NCBI RefSeq assembly: GCF_030815085.1
Contig: NZ_JAUSWG010000015.1
DNA length: 64,000 bases
Direction: 5' to 3' (one strand)
DNA from: Paraclostridium ghonii
GTDB taxonomy: Bacteria; Bacillota; Clostridia; Peptostreptococcales; Peptostreptococcaceae
The position numbers and the translations under genes were made by a program. The first letter of the stretch is position 1. Each line of letters starts with the position of its first letter. Below, in pieces: positions 52,511 to 61,853 of the stretch. The notes under the pieces are model-generated. The model worked only from the letters and a program-made list of their open reading frames with translations. It did not search any database and was not told the origin of the DNA.

Positions 52511-53941
52511 ATGGAAAATTTAACACTTCTTACTGACTTATATCAACTTACTATGATTAATGGATATTTTGAGAATAATGTTCATGATGATATAGTCGTA
52601 TTTGATATGTTTTTTAGAAAAAACGCTTGCAAAGGTGGGTATACTATAGTTTGTGGTATAGATCAACTGGTTGAGTACATAAATAGCCTTAGTTTTTCTC
52701 ATAGTGACTTGGAGTATCTTAGGGGTTTAAACTTATTCTCAGAAAGATTTTTAGATTTTTTAAAAGATTTTAAGTTTACAGGAGATATTTATTCTGTTTT
52801 AGAGGGTAGTGTAATGTTCCCAAATGAGCCTATAATAAGAATTAAAGCTCCTCTTTATCAAGCTCAGCTAATTGAAACTGCATTACTTACAATAGTGAAT
52901 TTTCAATCATTAATTGCTACGAAAGCTTCAAGAGTTTGTTTTGCAGCTCAAGGTGATTCTGTATTAGAATTCGGATTAAGACGTGCTCAAGGTCCAGATG
53001 CAGGCGTATATGGTGCAAGAGCAGCTATAATTGGGGGATGTAATGCTACTGCAAATGTACTTGCAGGGAAAATGTTTGATTTACCTATAGTTGGAACTCA
53101 TGCTCATAGCTGGGTTCAAAAATTTGATTCTGAGTTAGAATCATTTGAAGCTTATGCAAAAATTTATCCAGATAAATGTCTTCTACTAGTAGACACTTAT
53201 GATGTTTTAAATAGTGGCGTTCCTAATGCAATAAAGATTTTTAAAGATTTAAAAGCTAAAGGTTATGAACCAATTGGAATTAGGCTAGACTCTGGTGATT
53301 TAGATTATTTATCTAAAGAATGCAAGAAAATTTTAGATTCTGAAGGTTTCAATAATATAAAAATAACAGCTTCTAATGATTTGGATGAATATGCTATATG
53401 CCGTTTAAAATCATCTGGATCTCCTATCAATTCTTGGGGGGTTGGAACTAAGCTAATAACTTCAGCAGATTCGCCATCATTAGGTGGTGTTTATAAACTT
53501 GTAGCATCTTTTAAAGATGATGAAATTGAACCAAAAATAAAAATCTCTGAAGATCCTGAAAAAATAACTAACCCTGGATATAAGAAAGTTGTTAGAATAT
53601 ATAACAACCAGGGTAAAGCTGAAGCAGACTTAATAATGCTGGAGGATGAGGTTTTAGATACTACAAAACCACTAACTGTATTTCACCCTGTATATACATG
53701 GAAGAAAAAAACATTCAAAAATTATACAATTAGAGAACTTTTAAAGCCTCTATTCGTTAATGGAAATTGTGTATATGAAAAAAGATCAGTATGCGAAATA
53801 AAAAAATATACAGAAACTGAACTAAATACTTTATGGAGGGAATATAAAAGACTTGTATATCCTCAAACATATAAAGTTGACTTATCTGAAAATCTTTGGA
53901 ATCTAAAAAATTCTATGCTAGACACTAAAAAAAATATTTAA
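52511..53941 (+). CDS. pncB: Nicotinate phosphoribosyltransferase
   Basis: NAD salvage enzyme, 476 aa. It starts ENLTLLTDLYQLTMINGYF and includes LEFGLRRAQGPDAGVYGARA (catalytic phospho-His region nearby at GTHAHSWVQ) and GIRLDSGDLDYL, the PRPP/nicotinate site. It uses PRPP, ATP and nicotinate. The ATG follows AAGGAGATATATA. It is followed after 31 nt by an Lrp-type regulator on the same strand. Confidence 0.96.
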   Translation: MENLTLLTDLYQLTMINGYFENNVHDDIVVFDMFFRKNACKGGYTIVCGIDQLVEYINSLSFSHSDLEYLRGLNLFSERFLDFLKDFKFTGDIYSVLEGSVMFPNEPIIRIKAPLYQAQLIETALLTIVNFQSLIATKASRVCFAAQGDSVLEFGLRRAQGPDAGVYGARAAIIGGCNATANVLAGKMFDLPIVGTHAHSWVQKFDSELESFEAYAKIYPDKCLLLVDTYDVLNSGVPNAIKIFKDLKAKGYEPIGIRLDSGDLDYLSKECKKILDSEGFNNIKITASNDLDEYAICRLKSSGSPINSWGVGTKLITSADSPSLGGVYKLVASFKDDEIEPKIKISEDPEKITNPGYKKVVRIYNNQGKAEADLIMLEDEVLDTTKPLTVFHPVYTWKKKTFKNYTIRELLKPLFVNGNCVYEKRSVCEIKKYTETELNTLWREYKRLVYPQTYKVDLSENLWNLKNSMLDTKKNI

Positions 53942-53972
53942 ATTAATATATAAAGTCGAAAGGAGTTTCAAT

Positions 53973-54401
53973 ATGGATGCAACAGATTTTAAAGTTATAG
54001 AGTTACTACAAGAAGACGGTAGAATTTCCATGAAGGATTTAGGCAAAATAGTAGGATTAACATCTCCTGCAGTATCAGAAAGAGTAAAAAGACTAGAAGA
54101 ATCTGGAGTTATTCAGGGTTATAAAGCAATTGTAAACCCTGATAAATTAGGGAGAGTAATTAAATCTTTTATAAACATATCTTTACCTAGCGATAACTAT
54201 CAACCATTTATCGAATATGCTAAAGGTGATAATCGTATTGTTGAGTGTCACCATATAACTGGAGATGATTGTCTTCTTCTAAAAGTTATAGTTGAAGATA
54301 TGCATGAACTTGAACAAGTTATTGATAAAATAAAACAAGTTGGAAGAACTAAAACGTCAGTTATATTCTCAACAATAATTGAGGGTAAATCTATATTATA
54401 A
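53973..54401 (+). CDS. Lrp/AsnC family transcriptional regulator
   Basis: 142 aa. N-terminal helix-turn-helix (DATDFKVIELLQEDGRISMKDLGKIVGLTSPAVSERVKRLEESGVI) and C-terminal RAM ligand-binding/oligomerisation domain (KSFINISLPSDNYQPFIEYA, HHITGDDCLLLKVIVEDM). It probably senses an amino acid. The SD AAAGGAG is 9-10 nt before the ATG. It shares a strand with pncB and ends at a bidirectional terminator; the target genes are not evident. Confidence 0.93.
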   Translation: MDATDFKVIELLQEDGRISMKDLGKIVGLTSPAVSERVKRLEESGVIQGYKAIVNPDKLGRVIKSFINISLPSDNYQPFIEYAKGDNRIVECHHITGDDCLLLKVIVEDMHELEQVIDKIKQVGRTKTSVIFSTIIEGKSIL

Positions 54402-54403
54402 GT

Positions 54404-54437
54404 AAAATAGAGGATGATTTTTATCATCCTCTATTTT
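54404..54437. terminator. Bidirectional terminator between lrp-like and carboxypeptidase genes
   Basis: Perfect 14-bp stem aaaatagaggatga/tcatcctctatttt with T runs on both sides. It overlaps the stop of the minus-strand carboxypeptidase gene. Confidence 0.9.
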
Positions 54438-55126
54438 AATCCTAAATATTCCTCTAATGTTAAATCGTTCATTTTGAAGTTTTTACTATGTTCCTTTCCT
54501 ACATATCTATAGTGCCATGATTCATATATGTATCCAGTTATATTTTCTTTGCCTTTAGGATATCTAAGTATAAATCCATATTTATATGCATTTTCATATA
54601 ACCATTTAGCTTGTGGCGTTTTATCAAACCATTCTCCTATTGATTTTTGATAATCTCCATTTGAAATATCTAAAGCTAGTCCTGTTTGATGTTCACTAAA
54701 TCCTGGTACAGAAGAGTATCTATCTGCAGCTTTTTTCCCATCTCTTTGTACATAATTATTATATAATTGAACTTGAGTATCATAACTTCTATACCCACTT
54801 CTTACATTTATTTCTAGACCATCTTTTTTAGCAGCTTTTTTCATTTCATTAAAAGCTTGCATAGCTTCAGTATCTTCCTTTCCACTTTCAGGAGCATAAT
54901 CGCTAGGAAGTCCATAATCCTTATTTGCAACTAATATTCCATCCACATAAAGAGGTTTTACTCCTTCTATATATTCACTTTTTTCGTGTTTTGACTTTTT
55001 TTGTATAGTTTGAGCTTGCTCTTTATTTTCATCTGCATAAGTATCTTTTTCTTTAGATACTATCATGCTATATGTTTGAAATACAATTGCTGCTATTACT
55101 ATAGCCATTATTCCTTTTTTTAACAT
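54431..55126 (-). CDS. D-alanyl-D-alanine carboxypeptidase, VanY-like (M15B)
   Basis: 231 aa: an N-terminal hydrophobic helix (about 4-22) as signal/anchor, a charged spacer, then an M15 zinc peptidase domain. The zinc ligands and catalytic Glu lie in SEHQTGLALDI (His, Asp) and ESWHYRYVG (Glu, His), with SGYRSYDTQ before them. It trims pentapeptide stems in the cell wall. Resistance to vancomycin is not implied, since no vanHAX genes are near. Start at ATG 55124-55126 with GGGGGAA upstream. Confidence 0.9.
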   Translation of the reverse strand: MLKKGIMAIVIAAIVFQTYSMIVSKEKDTYADENKEQAQTIQKKSKHEKSEYIEGVKPLYVDGILVANKDYGLPSDYAPESGKEDTEAMQAFNEMKKAAKKDGLEINVRSGYRSYDTQVQLYNNYVQRDGKKAADRYSSVPGFSEHQTGLALDISNGDYQKSIGEWFDKTPQAKWLYENAYKYGFILRYPKGKENITGYIYESWHYRYVGKEHSKNFKMNDLTLEEYLGLK

Positions 55127-55244
55127 AATTTCCCCCATTATTATATTTATTTAAACAGTATATATAATTTTACTCCAAAATTATACATAATTCCATAATA
55201 TATTATTTTTGTAATTAATTGTTAACAGTTTAATTAATGCAAAT

Positions 55245-55300
55245 TAAAAAAGGCTATTCCAAAAAGTATAAGATCAAATCTACTCTTTGAAAATAGCCTA
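55245..55300 (-). terminator. Terminator after aminotransferase gene
   Basis: Long hairpin with outer arms aggctatt (55251-55258) and aatagcct (55292-55299) and partial inner pairing, followed by six T on the minus strand. Confidence 0.75.
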
Positions 55301-55311
55301 TTAATTCTTAA

Positions 55312-56502
55312 TTATAAAGTTATAGCTTTTTCTATTCTATCTAAACCTTCTTTTATATTTTCTAATGATGTTGCATAAGAAAGTCTTATGTAATTATCAT
55401 TTCCAAATCCTATTCCAGGAACAACTGCTACTTTTGCATCATCTAATAAATAATCCGCGAAGTCTATCGAATTATTTATTTGCTTACCATTTAAATTTTT
55501 TCCTAATAATTTGCTTATATTTACCATTACATAGAAAGCACCTTGTGGTTTTAAGCAAGATAAATTTTCTATAGAGTTTACTTTATCAACCATAAAATCT
55601 CTTCTCTCTTTAAATGCAGATATCATTTCATTTAATGTATCTTCTGGTGCATTTAAAGCTGCTATTGTTGCATATTGAGCTATAGTGTTAGGATTAGATG
55701 TAGCATGACTTTGGAAGTTTGACATAGATTTTGCTATTTCTTTATTAGAAGCAGTATATCCTATTCTCCAACCTGTCATTGCATAAGCTTTTGCTACTCC
55801 ATTTACAACTATAGTTAAGTCTTTTATATCTTCATTAAAAGATGCTATACTTTTATGAGTTCCTTCATATAATAATTTTTCATATATTTCATCTGATATT
55901 ACATATATATTATGTTTTACAGCTAATTCAGCTATAGCTTTTAAATCTTCTTCTTTGTATGCTGTACCTGTTGGGTTATTTGGTGTATTTAGTATTATCG
56001 CTTTAGTTTTATTGCTTATCGCAGCTTCTAAAGCTTCAACAGTATATTTAAACTCAGCTTCTTCTGGGCACTCTACAAATACAGGCTCTGCATCAACTAA
56101 TCTTATTAATTCTGGATAACTTACCCAATATGGATTAGGAACTATAACTTCATCTCCTGGGTTACATATTGCTGATAAAGTGTTAAATAAAGAATGTTTA
56201 GCTCCATTAGAAACAACTATTTGATCTTTAGTGTATTCTAAATTATTATCTCTTTTTAACTTATCACATATAGTTTGTTTTAAACTATCCATTCCTGAAG
56301 CAGCAGTATATCCTATACTTTCATTTTCTATAGCATCTATAGCTGCATCTCTTATATGTTTAGGAGTTCTAAAATCTGGTTCTCCTGCTCCAAAGCCTAT
56401 AATATCTACCCCTTGAGCTTTTAAGCTCTTAGCTTTAGCAGTTATAGCTAAAGTTACTGATGGCTGAATTGACTTTAATTTACTTGATATATCTTTTCTC
56501 AT
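55312..56502 (-). CDS. aspB: Pyridoxal-phosphate aminotransferase (aspartate aminotransferase type)
   Basis: Fold type I class I aminotransferase, 396 aa. Motifs: GFGAGEPDFRTPKHI, NTPNNPTGTAY, ISDEIYEKLLYEG and the PLP lysine in GVAKAYAMTGWRIGY, with a C-terminal Arg in NYIRLSYA for substrate carboxylate. This is the Ib group with AspB-like enzymes; aspartate is the likely but not certain amino donor. It is monocistronic with a terminator. Confidence 0.9.
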   Translation of the reverse strand: MRKDISSKLKSIQPSVTLAITAKAKSLKAQGVDIIGFGAGEPDFRTPKHIRDAAIDAIENESIGYTAASGMDSLKQTICDKLKRDNNLEYTKDQIVVSNGAKHSLFNTLSAICNPGDEVIVPNPYWVSYPELIRLVDAEPVFVECPEEAEFKYTVEALEAAISNKTKAIILNTPNNPTGTAYKEEDLKAIAELAVKHNIYVISDEIYEKLLYEGTHKSIASFNEDIKDLTIVVNGVAKAYAMTGWRIGYTASNKEIAKSMSNFQSHATSNPNTIAQYATIAALNAPEDTLNEMISAFKERRDFMVDKVNSIENLSCLKPQGAFYVMVNISKLLGKNLNGKQINNSIDFADYLLDDAKVAVVPGIGFGNDNYIRLSYATSLENIKEGLDRIEKAITL

Positions 56503-56608
56503 ACTTTATCCTCCCTGATCCTAAGTTCCTTATTTCAAAAACCGTTTTCCGTATTATTATTGTTTTTTTAAACCTTTACTTAATAAAGGCTTTAAATATA
56601 AACGTAAT

Positions 56609-56642
56609 AAAAGTGTATTAATTAAAAGATTAATACACTTTT
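56609..56642 (-). terminator. Terminator after HD-domain gene
   Basis: Perfect 14-bp stem aaaagtgtattaat/attaatacactttt with a 6-nt loop. The following minus-strand sequence is T-rich but interrupted. Confidence 0.65.
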
Positions 56643-56693
56643 ATAATATACAAATTCTTACAAATTGTCTATATTTTAATGCTAAATTGCGTA

Positions 56694-57392
56694 CTAGTCT
56701 CTACTATATCTGAATGTATAATTAGTTATTGCATAATTCATATACGATTTAATTACTCCCATATCTTCATTAGGCTTTATTAATTTTCTAGTTGATACTA
56801 TATCTACATAACCTATAAGAAATATATCTATGGTTTCATCCTTTAAAGTATTAAATATATTAAACAATCTATCTTTATCCATATCATTGTCCCTATACAA
56901 TTCAAGTAAAGTCATATGATACCTAATATATTTATATAAAATACTTGTATTTTTCTTACTTAGATTTAAAGCCTTAGCTATTTCTAGACATTTATTAGCA
57001 CCTATTATTTCATGCTTTTTAAAATGAACTCTACCATTATCGTCAATAGTCTGAGCAATAGGCTTACCCATATCATGTAAAAATATTCCAAGCTTTATAA
57101 GATCTCTTTTTTTCATTCCATTTTCTAGCTCTTTATTTAAAGACTCAAATACCTTATCTCTTAAATGGCTATCAAAAAAATTATCTTCTTTTATAATTTC
57201 TTCAAATAACTTCACTGCTAAAAGCGAATGTTCAAAACAATTTATAACATGGTATTTGCATTCTCCTACATTTTTCATATGAAATGTGATTGGCAATATC
57301 ATTTCTAAATCGCCTGAACTATCCATTTCTTTTATAAAACTCCCCGTATCTTCACTTTTTATACAATCCATTAGCTTTTTTACTAACGTCAT
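56694..57392 (-). CDS. HD-domain phosphohydrolase-like protein
   Basis: 232 aa. His and Asp residues of the HD site are visible in NCFEHSLLAVKLF, GIFLHDMGKPIAQ, FKKHEIIGANKCLEIA and a later Asp in GYVDIVSTRK. The layout resembles the HD part of CCA-adding enzymes (KYHVINCFEHSL), but no nucleotidyltransferase domain is present. It could hydrolyse nucleotides or nucleic acid ends. It is 17 nt downstream of rsmI and probably in its operon. Confidence 0.82.
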   Translation of the reverse strand: MTLVKKLMDCIKSEDTGSFIKEMDSSGDLEMILPITFHMKNVGECKYHVINCFEHSLLAVKLFEEIIKEDNFFDSHLRDKVFESLNKELENGMKKRDLIKLGIFLHDMGKPIAQTIDDNGRVHFKKHEIIGANKCLEIAKALNLSKKNTSILYKYIRYHMTLLELYRDNDMDKDRLFNIFNTLKDETIDIFLIGYVDIVSTRKLIKPNEDMGVIKSYMNYAITNYTFRYSRD

Positions 57393-57409
57393 GCTTTATC
57401 ACCTCTATT

Positions 57410-58243
57410 TTATAAATCTAAAACTTGCTTATATACTATATCTTTCTTTAGTTTTCTATCTTTGCATACAGATTTAATTGCGTCTTTTTTACTTATACCC
57501 TCTTCCATAAGCTTGATAACATATTCTCTATCATTTAAATGATCATATTCACAAATTTTTTCTACTTCGCCTTTAAATCCTTCAACTATAAGTACAAACT
57601 CTCCTTTTACTTCTCTTTCATTGAAGATATTTATACAACCTTGAATATCATTTCTTATTATTTCTTGATACTTTTTAGTTAATTCTCTATTTATTGCAAT
57701 ATATCTGTTTCCTAATATTTTTAACATGTCTTTTAACGTATCTTTTAATCTATGAGGAGATTCATAAAGTATAATTGTTCTCTTTTCATGCTTTAATTCT
57801 TCTAATTGATCTCTTCTTCTTTTTTTATCTCTATCTAAAAAGCCTTCAAATACAAATTTACCAGTTTCAAGTCCTGATCCTATTAATGCAGTAATAGATG
57901 CACTTGGACCAGGTAAAACAACTACCTCAATGTCATTTTCGATAGCTTGTCTTATTACTTCCTCTCCAGGATCTGATATTCCTGGCATCCCAGCGTCACT
58001 TATCAATGCTATATTTTCTCCACTTAATAATTTATTAATTAAATATCCACCTTTATTATCTTTATTATATTCATGATAACTTGTTAATGGTTTTGATATT
58101 TCAAAATGATTTAAAAGCTTTATACTGTGTCTCGTATCTTCTGCTGCTATTAAATCAACCTTATTTAAAACCCTTAACGTTCTATATGTTATATCTTCTA
58201 AATTTCCTATTGGAGTACCACATACATATAATTTTCCACTCAT
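57410..58243 (-). CDS. rsmI: 16S rRNA (cytidine-1402-2'-O)-methyltransferase
   Basis: 277 aa of the tetrapyrrole methylase superfamily: GKLYVCGTPIGNLEDITYR, AEDTRHSIKLLNHF, ISDAGMPGISDPGEE, VLPGPSASITALIGSGL and FVFEGFLDRDKKRR. It modifies C1402 in the ribosomal P site. Its start follows the trmN6 stop directly (TAG then ATG region, no gap), consistent with coupling; B. subtilis has the same order yabB-yazA-yabC but yazA is absent here. Confidence 0.96.
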   Translation of the reverse strand: MSGKLYVCGTPIGNLEDITYRTLRVLNKVDLIAAEDTRHSIKLLNHFEISKPLTSYHEYNKDNKGGYLINKLLSGENIALISDAGMPGISDPGEEVIRQAIENDIEVVVLPGPSASITALIGSGLETGKFVFEGFLDRDKKRRRDQLEELKHEKRTIILYESPHRLKDTLKDMLKILGNRYIAINRELTKKYQEIIRNDIQGCINIFNEREVKGEFVLIVEGFKGEVEKICEYDHLNDREYVIKLMEEGISKKDAIKSVCKDRKLKKDIVYKQVLDL

Positions 58244-58996
58244 CTACTTCTCTCCTATATCTTGATTTGCATATATGTCATCAATTGCTTTAGTATAATT
58301 TCCATCTTCATCGTAAACATATAATGGATCTAATATCTTTAAATCTGGTCTTCCACCTTTTGTAAATTGCACTAGCATTATATTAGGAGCTTTTCCTTGC
58401 TTTGGATGAATAAATTGTATTTGCTTTGGTTCTAACTTATATTGTCTTGCTAATGTTATTATTTCTATTAGTCTTGTTGGTCTATGAATCATATAAAACT
58501 TACCTAAATCTTTTAGTAGCCTAGATGATGATCTTATAACATCTTCTAAATTACATTTTACCTCATGTCTAGATATTGCTTTTTTATCATTAGGATTTTT
58601 AATTCCATTGTCATGCATATATGGAGGATTTGAAGTAACCACATCAAACTTATTAACCTCTAAGATTTGATCTATAACCTTTATATCTCCATTTACAATT
58701 TTAACTCTATCTTGTAAATCATTTAATAATACCGATCTTGAAGCCATTTCATAAACTTCTTCTTGTATCTCAACTCCTACTATTTCCTTAGCTTCGCTTT
58801 TCCCAGCTATAAGTATTGGTATTATACCTGTTCCTGTTCCTAAATCTACTACGCTAGCTCCTCTTTTTACTGTAGCAAAATTAGCTAATAAAACAGCATC
58901 AACTCCAAAGCAAAAACCAGTTGTATCTTGTATCAACCTCAATCCTTTTAATTGAATATCATCTATTCTTTCTGTGTCTTTTATTTTTACGTCCAT
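58244..58996 (-). CDS. tRNA1(Val) adenine-37 N6-methyltransferase-like (TrmN6/YabB)
   Basis: 250-aa Rossmann methyltransferase. SAM motif VVDLGTGTGIIPILIAG and the N6-adenine motif SNPPYMHDNG are present; the N-terminus KGLRLIQDTTGFCFGVDAVLLANF is YabB/TrmN6-typical. Start at ATG 58994-58996, 7 nt after AAGGAG; the longer frame lies across the SD. Target RNA is inferred from the family. Confidence 0.9.
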   Translation of the reverse strand: MDVKIKDTERIDDIQLKGLRLIQDTTGFCFGVDAVLLANFATVKRGASVVDLGTGTGIIPILIAGKSEAKEIVGVEIQEEVYEMASRSVLLNDLQDRVKIVNGDIKVIDQILEVNKFDVVTSNPPYMHDNGIKNPNDKKAISRHEVKCNLEDVIRSSSRLLKDLGKFYMIHRPTRLIEIITLARQYKLEPKQIQFIHPKQGKAPNIMLVQFTKGGRPDLKILDPLYVYDEDGNYTKAIDDIYANQDIGEK

Positions 58997-59025
58997 AAAT
59001 CTACTCCTTAACATTAAAAATTCGC

Positions 59026-59236
59026 TTCGCTTGAGCGACTACGTCTGCGAACCACTTCATGTCGCCAAAATTTCATGTCGTCAACGTCCACTCGGCAAAC
59101 TCGTGTCCCGTTACTCAAACGACTTCGTCCGTTGCTCAAAATTTTTTACGCTCAAAATATATAATATTGATTTAACTAAGTTTTATAGGTTATTAATAAT
59201 TTTTTATTAAGTATCATTTCCTTAAGCGTAAAAATA
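59026..59236. repeat. Dispersed intergenic repeat, copy A (GC-rich core)
   Basis: Noncoding block between trmN6 and ricT. Three segments (59030-59052, 59113-59140, 59180-59236) align in order with copy B at 63340-63495. An extra internal part of about 60 nt has the near-duplicated catgtcg (59058-59064 and 59074-59080). The core is visibly richer in G and C than its surroundings. No reading frame was found. Confidence 0.7.
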
Positions 59237-59272
59237 TACAATTTAAAGGGTAGGAAATATCCTACCCCCTAA

Positions 59273-60157
59273 TTAATCTTCTAATTTTTTCAACGCTCTT
59301 AATGTCTCTGCATCAAGTCTTTCATCTCTTTGCCCACATCCAGTACATTTTTTAGCTTCTTGTAAAACTTTTACATCTTCTCTTTCGTAAAGTTTTATGT
59401 TTTTATCTTGCAGTTCTATTTTAACTTGTTCTAAAAGAGGATTAATTTCAATTACTTTTCCTTTTCCATCTGGAGATTCTACTATAGAACCTACTGTCGG
59501 CATTTTTTCTAATGCTTCACTATAAACATCATGTTCATATTTTAAACAGCAAAATAGTCTACCGCATATACCTGAAATTTTAGTTGGGTTAAGTGATAAA
59601 CTTTGATCTTTTGCCATCTTTATAGATACCGGTTGGAAGTCTCCTAACCAAGAAGAACAACATAAACTTCTACCACATGGTCCAAGCCCACCTATAGATT
59701 TAGCTTCATCTCTTACTCCTATTTGTCTTAACTCTATTCTAGTCTTAAATATAGAGGCTAAGTCTTTTACAAGTTCTCTAAAATCTATTCTTCCTTCTGC
59801 TGTAAAATAGAATATTAATTTATTTCTATCAAATGTGTATTCACAATCTATAAGAAACATAGTTAAGTCATGTTCTTTTATTTTTTGTTGGCATATTTCA
59901 AATGTTTCTTTTGCTTTTTCTTTATTTTCTAAATATATCTTAGTATCTTCTTCTGTTGCTATTCTTACAATAGGCTTTAAAGGTGATACTAATTCACTTT
60001 CATCCAACTCCTTGGGTCCTACAACAACCTTACCATATTCTAGTCCCCTTGCAGTTTCTACAACTACATCTAGATTTTTCTCTATTTCAAATTCTACAGG
60101 ATCAAAATAATATATTTTACCTGCACTTTTGAATCTAACACCCACTATTCTTATCAT
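59273..60157 (-). CDS. ricT: RicT/YaaT, PSP1-domain Fe-S protein
   Basis: 294 aa. PSP1 domain (GVRFKSAGKIYYFDP) with conserved cysteines Cys161, Cys166, Cys167, Cys198, Cys203 and Cys204 (GPCGRSLCC and GICGRLFCC) that bind a [4Fe-4S] cluster. An additional CTGC at 271-274 lies near the C-terminus. In B. subtilis RicT works with RicA and RicF to direct RNase Y; ricA and ricF are not in this window. It overlaps holB by 4 nt. Confidence 0.93.
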   Translation of the reverse strand: MIRIVGVRFKSAGKIYYFDPVEFEIEKNLDVVVETARGLEYGKVVVGPKELDESELVSPLKPIVRIATEEDTKIYLENKEKAKETFEICQQKIKEHDLTMFLIDCEYTFDRNKLIFYFTAEGRIDFRELVKDLASIFKTRIELRQIGVRDEAKSIGGLGPCGRSLCCSSWLGDFQPVSIKMAKDQSLSLNPTKISGICGRLFCCLKYEHDVYSEALEKMPTVGSIVESPDGKGKVIEINPLLEQVKIELQDKNIKLYEREDVKVLQEAKKCTGCGQRDERLDAETLRALKKLED

Positions 60158-61089
60158 TTAATCACCTCATATATATTTAAAGACATTACTTGTATACTCA
60201 AATTAAAGTTACAATTACTTCTTAACTTTTTCTTAGTCTCTTCTATTATATCAATAATCTTAGACACTTGAGAATAGTTAATTTTTTTGCTCATATTCTG
60301 TAAAAAAGTTATTTTATCTATATTTATAATCATATCTTTACTTATATTTTCTTTTAACATCATTATATCTCTAAAATAATTTATAGTTATATCTAAAACT
60401 TCTGTAATATTATCTTTATATTTATCATACTTACTTGGAAGTTCTAATATATCAACTACACTCTTATCTAACATAGTTTGTATATTATTTTGAATATCTT
60501 CCCTCATAACCATGAAATCCGATGACTCTGATAATTCTAAAGCTTTACTTATACTTCCTCTAGAAAATGTAGCTAGTATACTAGCCTTTCTCTCTTCAAT
60601 ACCGCGTTCTTTCAAGTATTGTTTTAATTCAATAACTGGTATTGGTAAAAATTTTACTATATCACATCTTGATTTTATTGTGTCTAGTAATGAGTTTTTA
60701 TTATTTGTTAAAAGTATTATTATTACATAATGAGGAGGTTCCTCTAATGTTTTTAATAATGCATTTTGAGACTCTACAGTCATTTTTTGGGCATCATTTA
60801 TTATATATATTTTATAATCCCCATGTGGCTTTATTATTACATCAGTTTGTAAATTTCTTATTTGAGCTATTTTTATGCTACTCCCCTGAGGCTCTATAAC
60901 AGTATAGTCCGGACTGTTTTCAATATTTTCAATTTTAAGTAAGTATTTTGCAAATTCCTTTGCAAATGTGTTTTTCCCAACTCCATTTATTCCTTCAAAT
61001 AAATATGCATGATTTATTTTATCTTTATTTATAGAGTTTGATAAATATTTTTTAGCAAAACTTTGTCCTATAATATTTTCAAAATACAT
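60154..61089 (-). CDS. holB: DNA polymerase III subunit delta'
   Basis: Clamp-loader subunit, 311 aa. AAA+ N-terminus (FENIIGQSFAKKYLSNSI, P-loop-like GINGVGKN at 33-40) and sensor region SQNALLKTLEEPP with LLTNNKNSLLDTIKSRCDIVKF (the SRC motif is present). The zinc-module cysteines of E. coli delta' are missing. The C-terminal domain is alpha-helical. It lies 2 nt after tmk in the conserved tmk-holB-ricT order. Confidence 0.92.
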   Translation of the reverse strand: MYFENIIGQSFAKKYLSNSINKDKINHAYLFEGINGVGKNTFAKEFAKYLLKIENIENSPDYTVIEPQGSSIKIAQIRNLQTDVIIKPHGDYKIYIINDAQKMTVESQNALLKTLEEPPHYVIIILLTNNKNSLLDTIKSRCDIVKFLPIPVIELKQYLKERGIEERKASILATFSRGSISKALELSESSDFMVMREDIQNNIQTMLDKSVVDILELPSKYDKYKDNITEVLDITINYFRDIMMLKENISKDMIINIDKITFLQNMSKKINYSQVSKIIDIIEETKKKLRSNCNFNLSIQVMSLNIYEVIK

Positions 61090-61091
61090 GT

Positions 61092-61781
61092 CTATTTCTC
61101 CATAAAATCTATAGTTTTTTTAACAACTTCATATATTTCTTCATGTATACTATCTATACTTCTTAATTCTTCATTTTCTATACAGTCAATCTTATTCCAT
61201 TTATACTTATTAGCTATATATAAAGAGTTATTGTAAGACTTTGTTAAGTAATCTATATCACTTTCATGTATATCTTTTTTGTCTTCTCCTGTAAATTTAT
61301 TTTTTCTATTTTCCATAAGTTTTTTACTAAAATCTATAGGAACATCTAAAAACACTACACAGTCTGGTTGTGGGATTTTATATAAATTAAACTCATAGTC
61401 AAATAGCCAATTTATAAATTTATCTCTTTCTTGCTCCTCCATTTTTGATGCTTGATGAACCATATTTGAAGTAGTATATCTATCTGCTATTATAATTCCA
61501 CCTTCATTATAAAAAGACTCCCATTCTGTTTTAAAAGAAGCATATCTATCGGCAGCAAAAAAAGTGGAAGCTACATAAGCATCTACATCATTAGCATTTT
61601 TTCCGAAATCTCCATTTAAATACATTTTTACTAATGTAGAAGAATCTGATTTATAGTTTGGATATTCTACTCTCTTTACTTTATACCCATCTTCAATTAA
61701 TCTATTATACAACTTTTTAGTTTGAGTTGCTTTCCCGCTAGCATCTGATCCACTCTCTATGATTATTAACTTTCCTTTCAT
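61092..61781 (-). CDS. tmk: Thymidylate kinase
   Basis: dTMP kinase, 229 aa. P-loop region GSDASGKA at residues 11-18 followed by TQTKKL; the DRY motif IIADRYTTSNMVHQ binds the substrate; LID-like region RKNKFTGEDKKDIHESD. The P-loop has Ala where Ser/Thr usually follows GK. It supplies dTDP for DNA synthesis and adjoins holB. The long (229 aa) form and the KFTGED lid are those seen in Clostridia. Confidence 0.92.
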   Translation of the reverse strand: MKGKLIIIESGSDASGKATQTKKLYNRLIEDGYKVKRVEYPNYKSDSSTLVKMYLNGDFGKNANDVDAYVASTFFAADRYASFKTEWESFYNEGGIIIADRYTTSNMVHQASKMEEQERDKFINWLFDYEFNLYKIPQPDCVVFLDVPIDFSKKLMENRKNKFTGEDKKDIHESDIDYLTKSYNNSLYIANKYKWNKIDCIENEELRSIDSIHEEIYEVVKKTIDFMEK

Positions 61782-61853
61782 TTTTTACACCTACCACTAT
61801 TAATCCACTTTAATATATATATAGTACTAATTAACAGTGAATTCCTTTCTAAT

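Noticed and set aside
54431..55126. Vancomycin resistance gene
   Set aside because: The protein is VanY-like by its M15 fold, but such carboxypeptidases are common in Firmicutes and no vanH, vanA/B or vanX genes or vanRS pair are nearby.
59026..59236. Insertion sequence or gene fragment in copy A of the repeat
   Set aside because: No transposase frame, terminal inverted repeats or target duplication could be seen.
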